Shown: piece by piece, positions 24,975 through 34,098 of the stretch
Layout: every line of letters starts with the position of its first letter
Position numbering within the stretch: position 1 is the first letter of the stretch
Assembly (NCBI GenBank): GCA_934098665.1
Contig: CAKOOO010000008.1
Location: forward strand, 1-38,900
Reading direction: 5' to 3'
Length of the DNA stretch: 38,900 nt
Origin: an uncultured Bacilli bacterium
Lineage (GTDB): Bacteria > Bacillota_I > Bacilli_A > RF39 > UBA660
Translations under genes and position numbers: made by a program
The notes under the pieces: generated by a model
What the model saw: only the letters and a program-made list of their open reading frames with translations
What the model was told of the DNA's origin: nothing
The model's database searches: none

Positions 24975-26048
24975 TTATATTATTTCTACTAAACTATCAA
25001 AATATCTAGTATTTTCATTTAAATATATTTTAATTTTATTTTCATCTATTAATCTATTTATTAAATAAACATATAAATTATCATGTAAATATACGCTGCC
25101 CATTAGTTTTCCTACTAAAAATGATAACTTAACTTTTCCAAGTTTTTTTAAAGTAGACATAATATAATCATCATAAAAATCTATTGAAACAGATTTTACT
25201 TTACCATTTGAAATTACTCTTAAAAAAGTATTCTCATAAAGTAATTCATCCCATGTTTTTGCATTATTTAATATTTCATTTTTAGATAGTTTATGTTCAA
25301 GTAATAAAAGTTTTTTTAATTCCTCACTATTCATTGCACTAGGGGAAGGACAATCAGCATTATAATCATCAGCATATAAAACATATAAATCATAGTCATA
25401 TTTTTTTATTATTGAGCTTATGTAAAGCATAATTAAATATGAATAAATATCTTTTCTACTTGTCCATACTCTAATTTTATTATGTTTATTAATATTATCT
25501 ATAATTACTTCATATTCTTTTTTAAAGTTTTCATTAGTATCAGGTAATTTAACTATATAATTATCCACATTTGATAAATCCCCTATATTAAAAAGTGTAT
25601 TAAACATTAAAATATTATTATTTATATTACTTTCTTTTACCCCATTATAGCAAGAATTACCAAATACTATATCAAGCGTGTTCATTTTTACCTTTATATT
25701 ATTCATTTTTTTAATTAATTTAAATTTTTCAAATACTACAAGAGTATTATCATTAAATGCTGGGTTATAACTTTTAAATAATCTTTCATGATTTTGTTTC
25801 CAATTTGCATAAGAGCCTTCCCCCTCTAAAAAGGAAAGTGATTCATCTATATCTTTAAATTTTAAAATTTTATAATCTATGGTTTTAATAATGCAGGCTG
25901 GCTTACCATTACTATATAAAATCATACTTTTTTTACCAATAACTGGTAAATCATTTTCATCAAAAATACTAGTGGTTGCTGTTTTTTTACCATCAAGTAC
26001 AAGCCCTATTAAATTATCATTATCATCACAAAAAGACCATTTTTCCAT
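24975..26048 (-). CDS. ASCH domain fused to DUF1835/DUF3658
   Basis: 357 aa. Residues 1-113 are an ASCH domain: GLVLDGKKTATTSIFDENDLPVIGKKS, then a FLEGEGSYANWKQNHERLF block as in YqfB/ASCH RNA-binding or nucleoside-processing proteins. After a short linker (IKKMNNIKVKM) the DUF1835-type domain follows: LDIVFGNSCYNGVKES, RVWTSRKDIYSYLIMLYISS, LYVLYADDY, then a C-terminal DUF3658-like part with WDELLYENTFLRV. Both are normally stand-alone proteins, so the fusion is unusual. Cytosolic. SD AAGGAGG before ATG 26048. It may act on RNA or nucleotides; that is inference. Confidence 0.75.
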   Translation of the reverse strand: MEKWSFCDDNDNLIGLVLDGKKTATTSIFDENDLPVIGKKSMILYSNGKPACIIKTIDYKILKFKDIDESLSFLEGEGSYANWKQNHERLFKSYNPAFNDNTLVVFEKFKLIKKMNNIKVKMNTLDIVFGNSCYNGVKESNINNNILMFNTLFNIGDLSNVDNYIVKLPDTNENFKKEYEVIIDNINKHNKIRVWTSRKDIYSYLIMLYISSIIKKYDYDLYVLYADDYNADCPSPSAMNSEELKKLLLLEHKLSKNEILNNAKTWDELLYENTFLRVISNGKVKSVSIDFYDDYIMSTLKKLGKVKLSFLVGKLMGSVYLHDNLYVYLINRLIDENKIKIYLNENTRYFDSLVEII

Positions 26049-26066
26049 ATATATACCTCCTTAATT

Positions 26067-26600
26067 TTATTTGTTAGTTTTTGATATTTCTTTTACGTAA
26101 ATTCCTCCAGAAAGGCATTCAAGTTTATATTTTACAGTTACTTCACCATTAACTTTTAATTTTATAATTTCTGTATCATTATTTCCACTAAATTCAAGTT
26201 TATGAGTTCCAATAGGAAGCATAATAGTAAAAGACTTATCTTTGCCATGTTCATAAACTCCCATACTATCATAAATATTTAATGTAATATCACATTTATT
26301 AAATAATAAATTATCTTTAAAATCTGATTCAATAGTTACATTATACTTTTTTGCATTTTTATCATAATAATTTTTATAACCTAGTTTTTCATCATTTTTA
26401 TCAGTAAAATAAAATATGCCCGTAATTACTATAATAATAATTCCAATAAAACAAACTGCATAACATAACTCATTTTCAGTTGTATCCTTGAATTTAAAAT
26501 TTTTTATGCTTTTTTTAATATTTTTAAAATCTATATTAAAATATAAAAATGTTATAATTGAAAGTGCCGTTATACTAACTCCAAGACCCATATAAAACAT
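26067..26600 (-). CDS. Membrane protein; its true N-terminus probably lies upstream in another frame
   Basis: From ATG 26600 it reads 177 aa with hydrophobic segments GLGVSITALSIITFLYF and CYAVCFIGIIIIVITGIFYF, then an extracytoplasmic beta domain (CDITLNIYDSMGVYEHG, FTIMLPIGTHKLEFSG). No SD precedes that ATG. The same frame is open upstream for a further 34 or so codons and encodes another hydrophobic helix (NFVWIILILCLVIIGILAIF), with no ATG, GTG or TTG. The frame meets the A7 run at the end of the 77-aa gene (26684-26678), so a -1 shift there would give one protein of about 290 aa. Family not recognised. Confidence 0.65.
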   Translation of the reverse strand: MFYMGLGVSITALSIITFLYFNIDFKNIKKSIKNFKFKDTTENELCYAVCFIGIIIIVITGIFYFTDKNDEKLGYKNYYDKNAKKYNVTIESDFKDNLLFNKCDITLNIYDSMGVYEHGKDKSFTIMLPIGTHKLEFSGNNDTEIIKLKVNGEVTVKYKLECLSGGIYVKEISKTNK

Positions 26601-26674
26601 TTTATTAGCAATAAATATAGCTAAAATTCCTATTATAACAAGGCAAAGTATAAGTATAATCCAAACAAAATTTT

Positions 26675-26908
26675 TTATTTTTTTAATCTTATAATTTCTT
26701 CATAATTATCAGTTATTTTATTTAATATATTTTCATCGCTTATATTTTCTTTTGCATTTTTATAGGCCAGTTCAGCCTGTAAATATAAATCATTAAACGT
26801 TTTATCACTAATATTTTTATTTTTTAGTTTTCTTTTTGTTTCTATAAAGAAATTAATTATATCTTCACTATTATTACCTTCAATATTTTTATTATTTTTT
26901 TCTTTCAT
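26675..26908 (-). CDS. Hypothetical 77-aa protein ending on an A7 run
   Basis: Charged, helical, no membrane segment: EDIINFFIETKRKLKN, LYLQAELAYKNAKENI, then NYEEIIRLKK and stop. SD GAGG before ATG 26908. The last codons are A AAA AAA TAA. Reading on in the -1 frame after the A7 continues directly into the membrane protein at 26067. It is thus either an independent small protein or the N-terminal cytosolic domain of a frameshifted membrane protein. Confidence 0.6.
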   Translation of the reverse strand: MKEKNNKNIEGNNSEDIINFFIETKRKLKNKNISDKTFNDLYLQAELAYKNAKENISDENILNKITDNYEEIIRLKK

Positions 26909-26927
26909 ATTTTAACCTCACACTTTT

Positions 26928-28109
26928 TTATTTTCTTTTTAATATACACATAGTTTCAATATGATACGTATAAGAAAACATATCAAGAATATATAATTTT
27001 TCTACTTCATAATTAGTTAAATCAAATAAATTTTTTGATAAACTTTGTGTATCACAAGAAACATATATTATTTTTTTAGGTTTTAAATTATTAATAAATG
27101 CAATAGTTTTTTTATCAAGTCCATTTCTAGCGGGATCTACAATTAAAGTATCTATATTATCATTTATATATTCTATTTTATCTTCGACTTTACCTAAAAT
27201 AAAATTAATATTATCACATTTATTAATTTTTGCATTTATTAAAGCATTTTTTACAGCATTTTCAATTACCTCAATAGCATAAACTTTTTTTGCTTTTTTC
27301 GAAGATACAATAGATAAAGTCCCCACACCAGAATATAAATCAAGTACTACACTTCCCATTATATTTTCGCTTATTAAATTAAAAAGACATGAATTAATAT
27401 AACTATTAACCTGAAAAAATGAATCATAACTTACCTGGAAAAACAAATTATTTACTTTTTCCATAAAATAATCCTGCCCATAAATACATTTATTATTTAA
27501 AATAATACCTGCGATTTTATATTTTAAAGGCTCTATAATTTCTGGAGTTTCTTTTGAAAATATAACAATTAATATTTCATCATTATAGTTTGCTCTAATA
27601 GTTACATTTGCATTTGTAAGTTTCATATTTTTTATAAATTGAAATACTTTATTAATGCTTTTTTTAGTAATTTTACACTCATTTATTTCAATAAGTTTAT
27701 GACTGTTTTTTTCATAAAAGCCAAGTTTTTTATCTACTATTTTAAGTTCAATTTTATTTCGGTAATATAAATCATTTTTATTTTTAATTACATTAATTTC
27801 ATTTGTAATATTATTTTTAAAAAGAATATTTTTTACTCTTTCTTTTTTATATTCTAAAGTATTTTCATAGTTTAAATGACATAATGCGCATCCACCACAT
27901 AAATTAAAATATTTGCAAAATGGCTTTACTCTTTTAGAGGATTTATAAATTACATTATTAACTGATGCTTCCATGTAGTTTTTTTTGTTTTTAGTAATAG
28001 TTACATCCACAGTTTCACCAGTAAGCGCTCCAGAAACAAAAACTATTTTACCATCAATTTTTCCTATTCCATTACCAAAATGATCCATTCTTTCTATGTA
28101 AACTTGCAT
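26928..28109 (-). CDS. RlmD/RumA-type rRNA (uracil-5-)-methyltransferase
   Basis: 393 aa from ATG 28109 (SD GGTGG 5 nt before; the frame also opens at TTG 28121). N-terminal TRAM domain (YIERMDHFGNGIGKIDGKIVFVSGALTGE), a cysteine cluster for a 4Fe-4S centre (KPFCKYFNLCGGCALCHLNY), then the SAM-dependent methyltransferase domain: VLDLYSGVGTLSI, VDPARNGLDKKT, and YVSCDTQSL with the catalytic Cys. The family makes m5U in 23S rRNA (or tRNA in TrmA). In Bacillota RlmCD-type enzymes methylate U747 and/or U1939, so the exact site cannot be told from sequence. Cytosolic, single gene. Confidence 0.92.
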   Translation of the reverse strand: MQVYIERMDHFGNGIGKIDGKIVFVSGALTGETVDVTITKNKKNYMEASVNNVIYKSSKRVKPFCKYFNLCGGCALCHLNYENTLEYKKERVKNILFKNNITNEINVIKNKNDLYYRNKIELKIVDKKLGFYEKNSHKLIEINECKITKKSINKVFQFIKNMKLTNANVTIRANYNDEILIVIFSKETPEIIEPLKYKIAGIILNNKCIYGQDYFMEKVNNLFFQVSYDSFFQVNSYINSCLFNLISENIMGSVVLDLYSGVGTLSIVSSKKAKKVYAIEVIENAVKNALINAKINKCDNINFILGKVEDKIEYINDNIDTLIVDPARNGLDKKTIAFINNLKPKKIIYVSCDTQSLSKNLFDLTNYEVEKLYILDMFSYTYHIETMCILKRK

Positions 28110-28178
28110 ATTAACCACCAAAGATATTTTATCATAAAAAGTATATAAAGCACATATTATATTTTTATATTTTTAAGC

Positions 28179-28185
28179 CATACTA
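28179..28185 (+). promoter_or_regulatory. Possible sigma-G/sigma-F type -10 box of the ger operon
   Basis: CATACTA matches the -10 element of forespore sigma-G promoters, fitting a germination receptor operon. It lies only 5 bp before ATG 28191, so the message would be leaderless or nearly so. The -35 region is not clear. Confidence 0.45.
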
Positions 28186-28190
28186 TAAAT

Positions 28191-29570
28191 ATGATAAATA
28201 AAATAAAGGAAAAGTTTTCAGAAAATGATGATTTAGTTATTAGAAAAGTTAAAATAAATATATTTCATAGCATATATGTAATTTTTTTTGATACACTAGT
28301 AAACCAAGATAAAATAAATGAATATATACTAAAAAAAATAACAAGTATAGATAAACTAAATAATGTTTTAAATAAATTACCTGGAAGTAATGTAATTAAA
28401 ATAAAATATGATAAAATAGAATACTTTTTATATAATGGTTTTACAATAATAATTAATCAAAATAAAATATATGCCGTTGAAACAAGAGCAAATCTTGATA
28501 GGAGTATATCAGTAAATGAAATAGAGCCCTCTTTAAAAGGCCCAAGAAACTCCTTTATAGAAAATTACCAAGTCAATTTAGGACTTATAAAAAGACGTAT
28601 TAAAACTAGTGATTTAAAATGTAAAAATTTAGATATTGGTAGGATTTCTAAAACTAAAATTGGTATTTTATATATTGAAAAAATTACTAAAACTAAACTT
28701 GTTAATGATATTTATCAAAAACTTAAAAATGTAGATATTGATCTAATTAATGATAGTGAAAATTTAAAAAAATATTTATCTGATGGTAAAAAATTTCCAG
28801 AAGTTATTGCCACAGAAAGACCTGATAGATGTGCAAGGGCTTTAGCGGAGGGAAAAGTTGTTATACTTGCAAATGATAGCCCTACTGCCCTAATTTTGCC
28901 AGCATTTTTTATAGATTTTATAAACCCATTTTCTGATGATTATACAAAAGATGTTACTATTAATACAACTAAATTTTTAAGACTATCATCTTATATCCTT
29001 TCTATGATAACTCCTGCTTTTTATATTGCTATTGTTAATTTTAACCAAGAGGCAATTCCATCAAGTTTAATGATTAACTTTTCAAGGCAAAGAAATGGAG
29101 TACCATTTCCTGCAATAATTGAATGTTTTTTAATGCTGGGTATATGTGAAATTTTAAGAGAAAGTGATTTAAGATTTCCAACAAAGTATGGCTCTGCGAT
29201 ATCTATTTTAGGAGCTTTAGTTTTAGGTGAGTCAGCGGTAAGTGCCGGTTTAATAACTCCAATAATGATAATTGTTACATCTTTTACTTATATATCATCA
29301 TTAATATTTCCCGAAATTGAGGTTACAAATTCATTAAGATTTTATAGATTTTTTTGTCTTATTGGAGCGTCTATTCTTGGACTATATGGAATATTAATAT
29401 GTTTTTTAATATTTTTATTAGATTTAATAGATACTAAATCTTTGGGCTATCCATATATGTTTCCAATTCTTCCATTTAATATGACTTATGCAAAAGAAAG
29501 CCTTTTTAAAATGCATAATAATAAACGTAGTGAAATGTTATCAAGTAACATTACAAAGGAAAGTACATGA
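28191..29570 (+). CDS. gerA: Spore germination receptor subunit A (GerA/GerAA family)
   Basis: 459 aa. N-terminal cytosolic domain starts like family members (SENDDLVIRKVKI, then a VNQDKINEYIL stretch). Central signatures TERPDRCARALAEGKVVILAND and PTALILPAFFIDFINPFSDDY are diagnostic for GerA-type subunits. The C-terminal half has four to five membrane helices (SSYILSMITPAFYIAIV, IIECFLMLGICEIL, IPPD-type loop replaced by PSSLMINFSRQRNG). Located in the spore inner membrane, where it senses germinants with GerB and GerC. No SD is visible before ATG 28191. The stop TGA overlaps the gerC ATG by 4 bp. First gene of the operon. Confidence 0.95.
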   Translation: MINKIKEKFSENDDLVIRKVKINIFHSIYVIFFDTLVNQDKINEYILKKITSIDKLNNVLNKLPGSNVIKIKYDKIEYFLYNGFTIIINQNKIYAVETRANLDRSISVNEIEPSLKGPRNSFIENYQVNLGLIKRRIKTSDLKCKNLDIGRISKTKIGILYIEKITKTKLVNDIYQKLKNVDIDLINDSENLKKYLSDGKKFPEVIATERPDRCARALAEGKVVILANDSPTALILPAFFIDFINPFSDDYTKDVTINTTKFLRLSSYILSMITPAFYIAIVNFNQEAIPSSLMINFSRQRNGVPFPAIIECFLMLGICEILRESDLRFPTKYGSAISILGALVLGESAVSAGLITPIMIIVTSFTYISSLIFPEIEVTNSLRFYRFFCLIGASILGLYGILICFLIFLLDLIDTKSLGYPYMFPILPFNMTYAKESLFKMHNNKRSEMLSSNITKEST

Positions 29571-30640
29571 AAAAAATTATTTTAATTATAACTATATTAC
29601 TTCTTACAGGTTGCTATAACTATACTGAAATAAATGATTTAGCGTTTGTTTCTTCGATAGGTATTGACTATGATGTTGATAGTGAAAAATTTTTAGTTAC
29701 TTATGAAATACTTAATGATAATAATACCGGAGAAAATAGAAATAATAAATCTTACATTATTACAGGAAGTGGTAAAAATATATATGATGCTTTTGATAAT
29801 GCAACTTTAAAAGTAAATAATAAGCCATATTTTTATCATTTAAAAGTTATAGCAATATCTGAAAGTATTGCCAAAAACTATACAAAAGAAGTTGTAGATG
29901 CCATTTTACGTAACCCAGATGTAAAAAATGAGTTTTTTCTTGTTTTAATAAAAAATAATAAAACTTATGAAATTCTTGATAAAGCAAATGAAATCGATCT
30001 AGATATAGGTAATAAAATATTTAATATGATTAAAACTAATAAAGTGCAAAGTAATATATCTATAGACCAAAACTTTGAAGCTACCACAAGATACTTTGCT
30101 AATAACCTATCTAATGCAATTTTAAATACTTTTACCTTAAATGAAATGGATGAAATAATAGAAATTGGTTTATCTGCATTTGATGAATATACTTATAAAA
30201 AAACATTTACGAATGAAGAAAGTATTTTATTTAACTTAATCTTTAAAGAAGATGGTGGTATAACCTTAAATAAAAAATATGATGATAAACTTCTTACAAT
30301 AAATTTATATAATGCTAGTTCAAATATAAAAATAAAAGATAGTACTATTTATTTTAATATTACCTCAAATGGAGAAGTAAAAGTTAATACAACTTCACTT
30401 AATTTAAAGGATGAAAAAACTTATAAAAAGATAAATAAAGACTTTAGTAAAATGCTTAATGAAAAATTACTTATTTTTATTGAAAATTTAAAAAAAGATA
30501 ACTTAGACATTTTAGAATTAAATAATCTTTATTATGAAAAATACAGAAAAAAAATAAATGTACTACAAACATTTGATATTAAAGTAAATGCAAATGTTTT
30601 AATAGATAAGAAAGGATTGATATTTAAATTTGAAAATTAA
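29567..30640 (+). CDS. gerC: Germination receptor lipoprotein subunit C (Ger(x)C family)
   Basis: 357 aa lipoprotein. MKKIILIITILLLTGC is a signal peptide with lipobox LTGC, Cys16 being the lipidated residue. After it YNYTEINDLAFVSSIGIDYD is the family's typical opening. The C-terminal domain includes EKYRKKINVLQTFDIKVNANVLI. It acts as the outer-face lipoprotein of the receptor in the spore inner membrane. Overlaps gerA by 4 bp and gerB by 11 bp, so the three are translationally coupled. Confidence 0.93.
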   Translation: MKKIILIITILLLTGCYNYTEINDLAFVSSIGIDYDVDSEKFLVTYEILNDNNTGENRNNKSYIITGSGKNIYDAFDNATLKVNNKPYFYHLKVIAISESIAKNYTKEVVDAILRNPDVKNEFFLVLIKNNKTYEILDKANEIDLDIGNKIFNMIKTNKVQSNISIDQNFEATTRYFANNLSNAILNTFTLNEMDEIIEIGLSAFDEYTYKKTFTNEESILFNLIFKEDGGITLNKKYDDKLLTINLYNASSNIKIKDSTIYFNITSNGEVKVNTTSLNLKDEKTYKKINKDFSKMLNEKLLIFIENLKKDNLDILELNNLYYEKYRKKINVLQTFDIKVNANVLIDKKGLIFKFEN

Positions 30641-31589
30641 TAAATATAAATTTAGTGAAGTATATCTTTTATCAAGATCACTTGCTTTAGGAACGCTTTT
30701 TTCTTTTTCATTTTTTAATGTAGGAACAAATGCGTTAATATCATTTTTTCTAGGTACTCTTTTGGGAATATTTTTTGTATATATTTTTTCTAAAATCAAA
30801 TTAAATAAAAAAACAAAATTTTTTGAAATTTTACTATATATAGTTTTTTTAGAACTATCATGCATTATCATAACTACATTTATATCATCTTTTTTCTTAA
30901 ATAAAACTCCAAAATTATTTATTATTTTACCAAGTATAGTTTTTTGCTATATTGCAAGTAAAAAAAATGATGATACTTTAAAAAATTTAGCATTAGCACT
31001 TACTTTTTTTAGCATCATAACTATTATATTTAATTTTATTTCTTTAACACCTTATATGGAAATTAGAAATATTTTACCTCTATTTACTTTTAAAAACAAA
31101 AGTATGATAAAAGCAATTTTATTTTATGCAATTTTAACAAGTAGTCCCCTACTTTTAATAAATGATAAAGATTATAGTGAAAAAGATTATATTTTATATT
31201 ATATATTTACAAGTATTATAACTATGATAATATGTTTTGCAGTTGTTTCTATTTTAGGAAGACATTTAATTAAAATATATAGTTATCCAGAATATATGGT
31301 ACTTAAAAAAATTAAAATATCTTCGTTTATTGAAAATGTAGAAAATTTTGTATCATTAATATGGCTTTTTGATTTATATTATGGGCTTACTTTATCTTTC
31401 AAAAAGATAAGAGGTATTTTAAAAAAAGACTACAAAACTATTATATTAGTACTTTTAATTACTTTAATTAATTCATTTATAATTAATAATAATTATGAAT
31501 ATATGCTATTTATTTATAAATATATTTATATTATTATATATCTTTTAGTGGTGTCAATAGTTATATTTGCAAATAAAAAAAGAAGTTAA
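30630..31589 (+). CDS. gerB: Germination receptor permease-like subunit B (GerB family)
   Basis: 319 aa with about ten hydrophobic helices (LGTLFSFSFFNVG, ALISFFLGTLLGIFFVYIFS, LIILPSIVFCYIASKK), as in the APC-related GerB family, which binds germinants. Length is somewhat below the usual 360. It starts at TTG 30630, 11 bp inside gerC, with AAAGGA about 11 nt before. The stop (31589) touches the stop of the convergent 119-aa gene at 31590. The gene order A-C-B differs from the A-B-C order of B. subtilis gerA. Confidence 0.9.
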   Translation: MKINKYKFSEVYLLSRSLALGTLFSFSFFNVGTNALISFFLGTLLGIFFVYIFSKIKLNKKTKFFEILLYIVFLELSCIIITTFISSFFLNKTPKLFIILPSIVFCYIASKKNDDTLKNLALALTFFSIITIIFNFISLTPYMEIRNILPLFTFKNKSMIKAILFYAILTSSPLLLINDKDYSEKDYILYYIFTSIITMIICFAVVSILGRHLIKIYSYPEYMVLKKIKISSFIENVENFVSLIWLFDLYYGLTLSFKKIRGILKKDYKTIILVLLITLINSFIINNNYEYMLFIYKYIYIIIYLLVVSIVIFANKKRS

Positions 31590-31949
31590 TTATATCCATC
31601 TAGAGATATAAATAACTCTTGTGTTACTTGCTTTATATCTATTAAATAAACTAATTATATAATCAATTATATATTTTAATATATCTTTACAGTCACTTTT
31701 AACCTTTAACTCTAAAAGGCCTTTTTTAAGTTCTTTTCTAAAATTATAATCATCAATATATTTTGATACAGCTTCATCTAATTTACTTATTTCTAATGTA
31801 TTTTCTTCTACACTTATATCAACATTAAAAATATAAGATTTATACATATCAATTATTTTCATTGACATATTATCTTCATTAATTGGTTTAAAATTAATTA
31901 TTTTATAAAAATTTGGACAATAAGATAATACTTTTTTATTATCGTTCAT
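31590..31949 (-). CDS. Hypothetical 119-aa protein
   Basis: Not recognised. Soluble and helical: KVLSYCPNFYKIINFKPINED, then SVEENTLEISKLDEAVSKYIDDYNFRKELKKGLLEL, and ILKYIIDYIISLFNRYKAS with a mildly hydrophobic end. Weak SD (AGGG) before ATG 31949. Convergent with gerB, their stop codons being adjacent with no spacer, and no terminator is seen between them. Confidence 0.6.
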   Translation of the reverse strand: MNDNKKVLSYCPNFYKIINFKPINEDNMSMKIIDMYKSYIFNVDISVEENTLEISKLDEAVSKYIDDYNFRKELKKGLLELKVKSDCKDILKYIIDYIISLFNRYKASNTRVIYISRWI

Positions 31950-32031
31950 ACTTTTATCACTACCCTAATTAAATAATATAATATTTTATATAAATTGTAA
32001 ATATTTTTTATAAAAATTGTTAAATATTACC

Positions 32032-33927
32032 TTAATTTATTACAAATGGTTTAGTATATGTGCCATCACCTGAAGATATTTCAGTGCCAGATTTTAGGGA
32101 TATTACGGGTCTGACACCATAAGGACTACTGACATACATGTCATAATTAATACCCTTGGAACTGACATAATTATAGCGTGCCTCATCTACACTAATTTCA
32201 TCAGGTGAAGCTAACCAATATTCACTTCCAGAAATTAAATAATGTATACTAGTGCTTAAATCTTTCGATGCTAACAATAATTCTGGCCTAGTTAATAACC
32301 CTACTGGGTAAATTAATGCTCCGTTTCCATTACTTATGTTTACTGTAAATGTATCAGTTTTGTTTTCACAGGCTAAACTATAATTTGTATTTGCATTATA
32401 TCGACCATTTTTGAAATATATACCACGTGTTGGACCGCCACCATTTGGGTTCCAGCCATTTGATGATTTATTTGATATTGATCTATCATAACAAAATTCT
32501 GTATCTTCAAGTTTATCTGTATAATTTGTCATATTATTTACATACCACGTATCTATATATGTTTTTATATCACTATTATCTGTGTTTACATCATTATCAT
32601 ATAGCATTTCATTTATTGCATCTTCAGCTGATTTTCCATTTGTTAATATTATATATCCTATATTGCCATCAAAATTATTATTATAATATACATAATAAAC
32701 CTGTGTGCAACTATTAGCATTTGTTAAGCACGAATAATGATGCGTTTTTAATTTTGCATCAGAAGTATCAGAATTTATTGTTATAGTATCAGTTAATGTG
32801 TAAGTCCCATTTGCATATGTAAATGAATTTCCAAATATTATATTTGATATAGATTTTTTATATAGAATATATACTTTATTTTTATTATACATATATCCTA
32901 CATATGCTGGTGAATTCCAACTACTATTAAATGCACTTTTCCCTATTTCTGTATCCGTTCCTGTATTATTACATATTTTTATCATACTATTTGCTTTACC
33001 AAAACTAAATATTACATTATTTCTATCTCCACTTGTATACGAATATTTTCTTGTAAAAACTATCTTTATTACATCTGATGTTGTTAAATCTTTAAAACCT
33101 ATTTGTCCTGTCATTGTACCAGTAAATTTGCCTTGACTTACATCATTTTTAAATATTTCTACGTTTTCATAGTTTTCACTATTATAAATTGATAAATCAT
33201 AATTTATTACATAATCACCACTAGATGATACAGTAAATGATATTGTTGAACTATTTGCCCCTGTTGTATTTGTACTTGTCCATGTTTTATTTGTTTCATC
33301 ATATGTATATGGGTATGATGTATCATTACTTAAATTTGTATATTCTGACTGATTTAATAGAGTATAATCATCTGTAGTGGGAAATCCATTATAAATCATC
33401 TTAACTCCACCAGTATCTGTAGTTCTTACTATTTTCCAACAATACCCACCAAACAAAGCATTATTATTTTCTACTGCTCCATTGAAATAATATATATTAT
33501 TTGCATATGTTGTTGTATCGCCATAATCTACTCCATTATATAATTTTACAAACTCATCTTCTTCAGAATGCCTATTTTCAATTATTTTATATAAAGACAA
33601 TACTATTTCATCAAAATACAATGTACATCTATCACTTCCTATAAAACTAAAACCAACTACTCCGTTCACATTATCATAGCTTATTACTTCTCCATTATTT
33701 TCGCAATAAGTTTTTTCTGTATTTAATGTATAATCTCCTTTTGGAATATCTTTTGAACTTGATTTTGTATAATCCGTTGCACCAGCTTCTTTTATCATTA
33801 TAGATAATTTTTCTTCTTTAACTGGTTTGTTTTTACTTAAATTATTTTGTTTTAATTTATATGTTAAAAATAAACTTAAAACACCTATCAATAAAAATAC
33901 GAACAACACTATTTTTTTACTTTTCAT
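32032..33927 (-). CDS. Large surface protein behind an invertible promoter (OFF state)
   Basis: 631 aa. Near-identical N-terminus to the 443-aa protein: KKIVLFVFLLIGVLSLFLTYKL membrane anchor, then ATDYTKSSSKDIPKGDY and VGFSFIGSDRCTLYFD. The extracellular part adds an inserted beta domain (about residues 180-300: SSTISFTVSSSGDYVINYD, DVIKIVFTRKYSY). The shared motifs follow in order: IYYFNGAVENNNALFGGYCWKIVRTTDTGG, FCYDRS, LIYPVGLLTRPELLLAS, YWLASP, GVRPVISL and GDGTYTKPFVIN. Function unknown. SD GAGGAG before ATG 33927. The element upstream (33974-34098) has its promoter pointing away, so the gene is probably silent in this clone. Confidence 0.85.
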   Translation of the reverse strand: MKSKKIVLFVFLLIGVLSLFLTYKLKQNNLSKNKPVKEEKLSIMIKEAGATDYTKSSSKDIPKGDYTLNTEKTYCENNGEVISYDNVNGVVGFSFIGSDRCTLYFDEIVLSLYKIIENRHSEEDEFVKLYNGVDYGDTTTYANNIYYFNGAVENNNALFGGYCWKIVRTTDTGGVKMIYNGFPTTDDYTLLNQSEYTNLSNDTSYPYTYDETNKTWTSTNTTGANSSTISFTVSSSGDYVINYDLSIYNSENYENVEIFKNDVSQGKFTGTMTGQIGFKDLTTSDVIKIVFTRKYSYTSGDRNNVIFSFGKANSMIKICNNTGTDTEIGKSAFNSSWNSPAYVGYMYNKNKVYILYKKSISNIIFGNSFTYANGTYTLTDTITINSDTSDAKLKTHHYSCLTNANSCTQVYYVYYNNNFDGNIGYIILTNGKSAEDAINEMLYDNDVNTDNSDIKTYIDTWYVNNMTNYTDKLEDTEFCYDRSISNKSSNGWNPNGGGPTRGIYFKNGRYNANTNYSLACENKTDTFTVNISNGNGALIYPVGLLTRPELLLASKDLSTSIHYLISGSEYWLASPDEISVDEARYNYVSSKGINYDMYVSSPYGVRPVISLKSGTEISSGDGTYTKPFVIN

Positions 33928-33973
33928 ATACTCCTCTTTTTCCCCGTAAATACGCCATATAATTTTCTTATAT

Positions 33974-34098
33974 TAGGTAGATTTAAGAAAATTTGATAGC
34001 GTAATTTCGGTATTTAGACTTTAAAAATATAAAAAAGTAATGTATAATTTAATAGTAAGGTACGTAAATACGAGGTAGAGTTTTCTTAAATCTACCTA
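33974..34098 (+). promoter_or_regulatory. Invertible promoter element, OFF orientation
   Basis: Inverted repeats TAGGTAGATTTAAGAAAA (33974-33991) and its complement (34081-34098), 89 bp apart, as at 20727-20851. The interior is homologous to that element only after reverse complementing: AATGTATAATTTAATAGTAA with TATAAT at 34043-34048 reads rightward, away from the surface gene and antisense to amidoligase 2. TATAAT lies 50 bp from the same repeat end in both copies. Confidence 0.88.

Noticed and set aside
32427..32717. Plus-strand 96-aa open frame inside the 631-aa surface gene
   Set aside because: Composition (Tyr/His/Leu runs) is that of an antisense shadow; no SD and no promoter.
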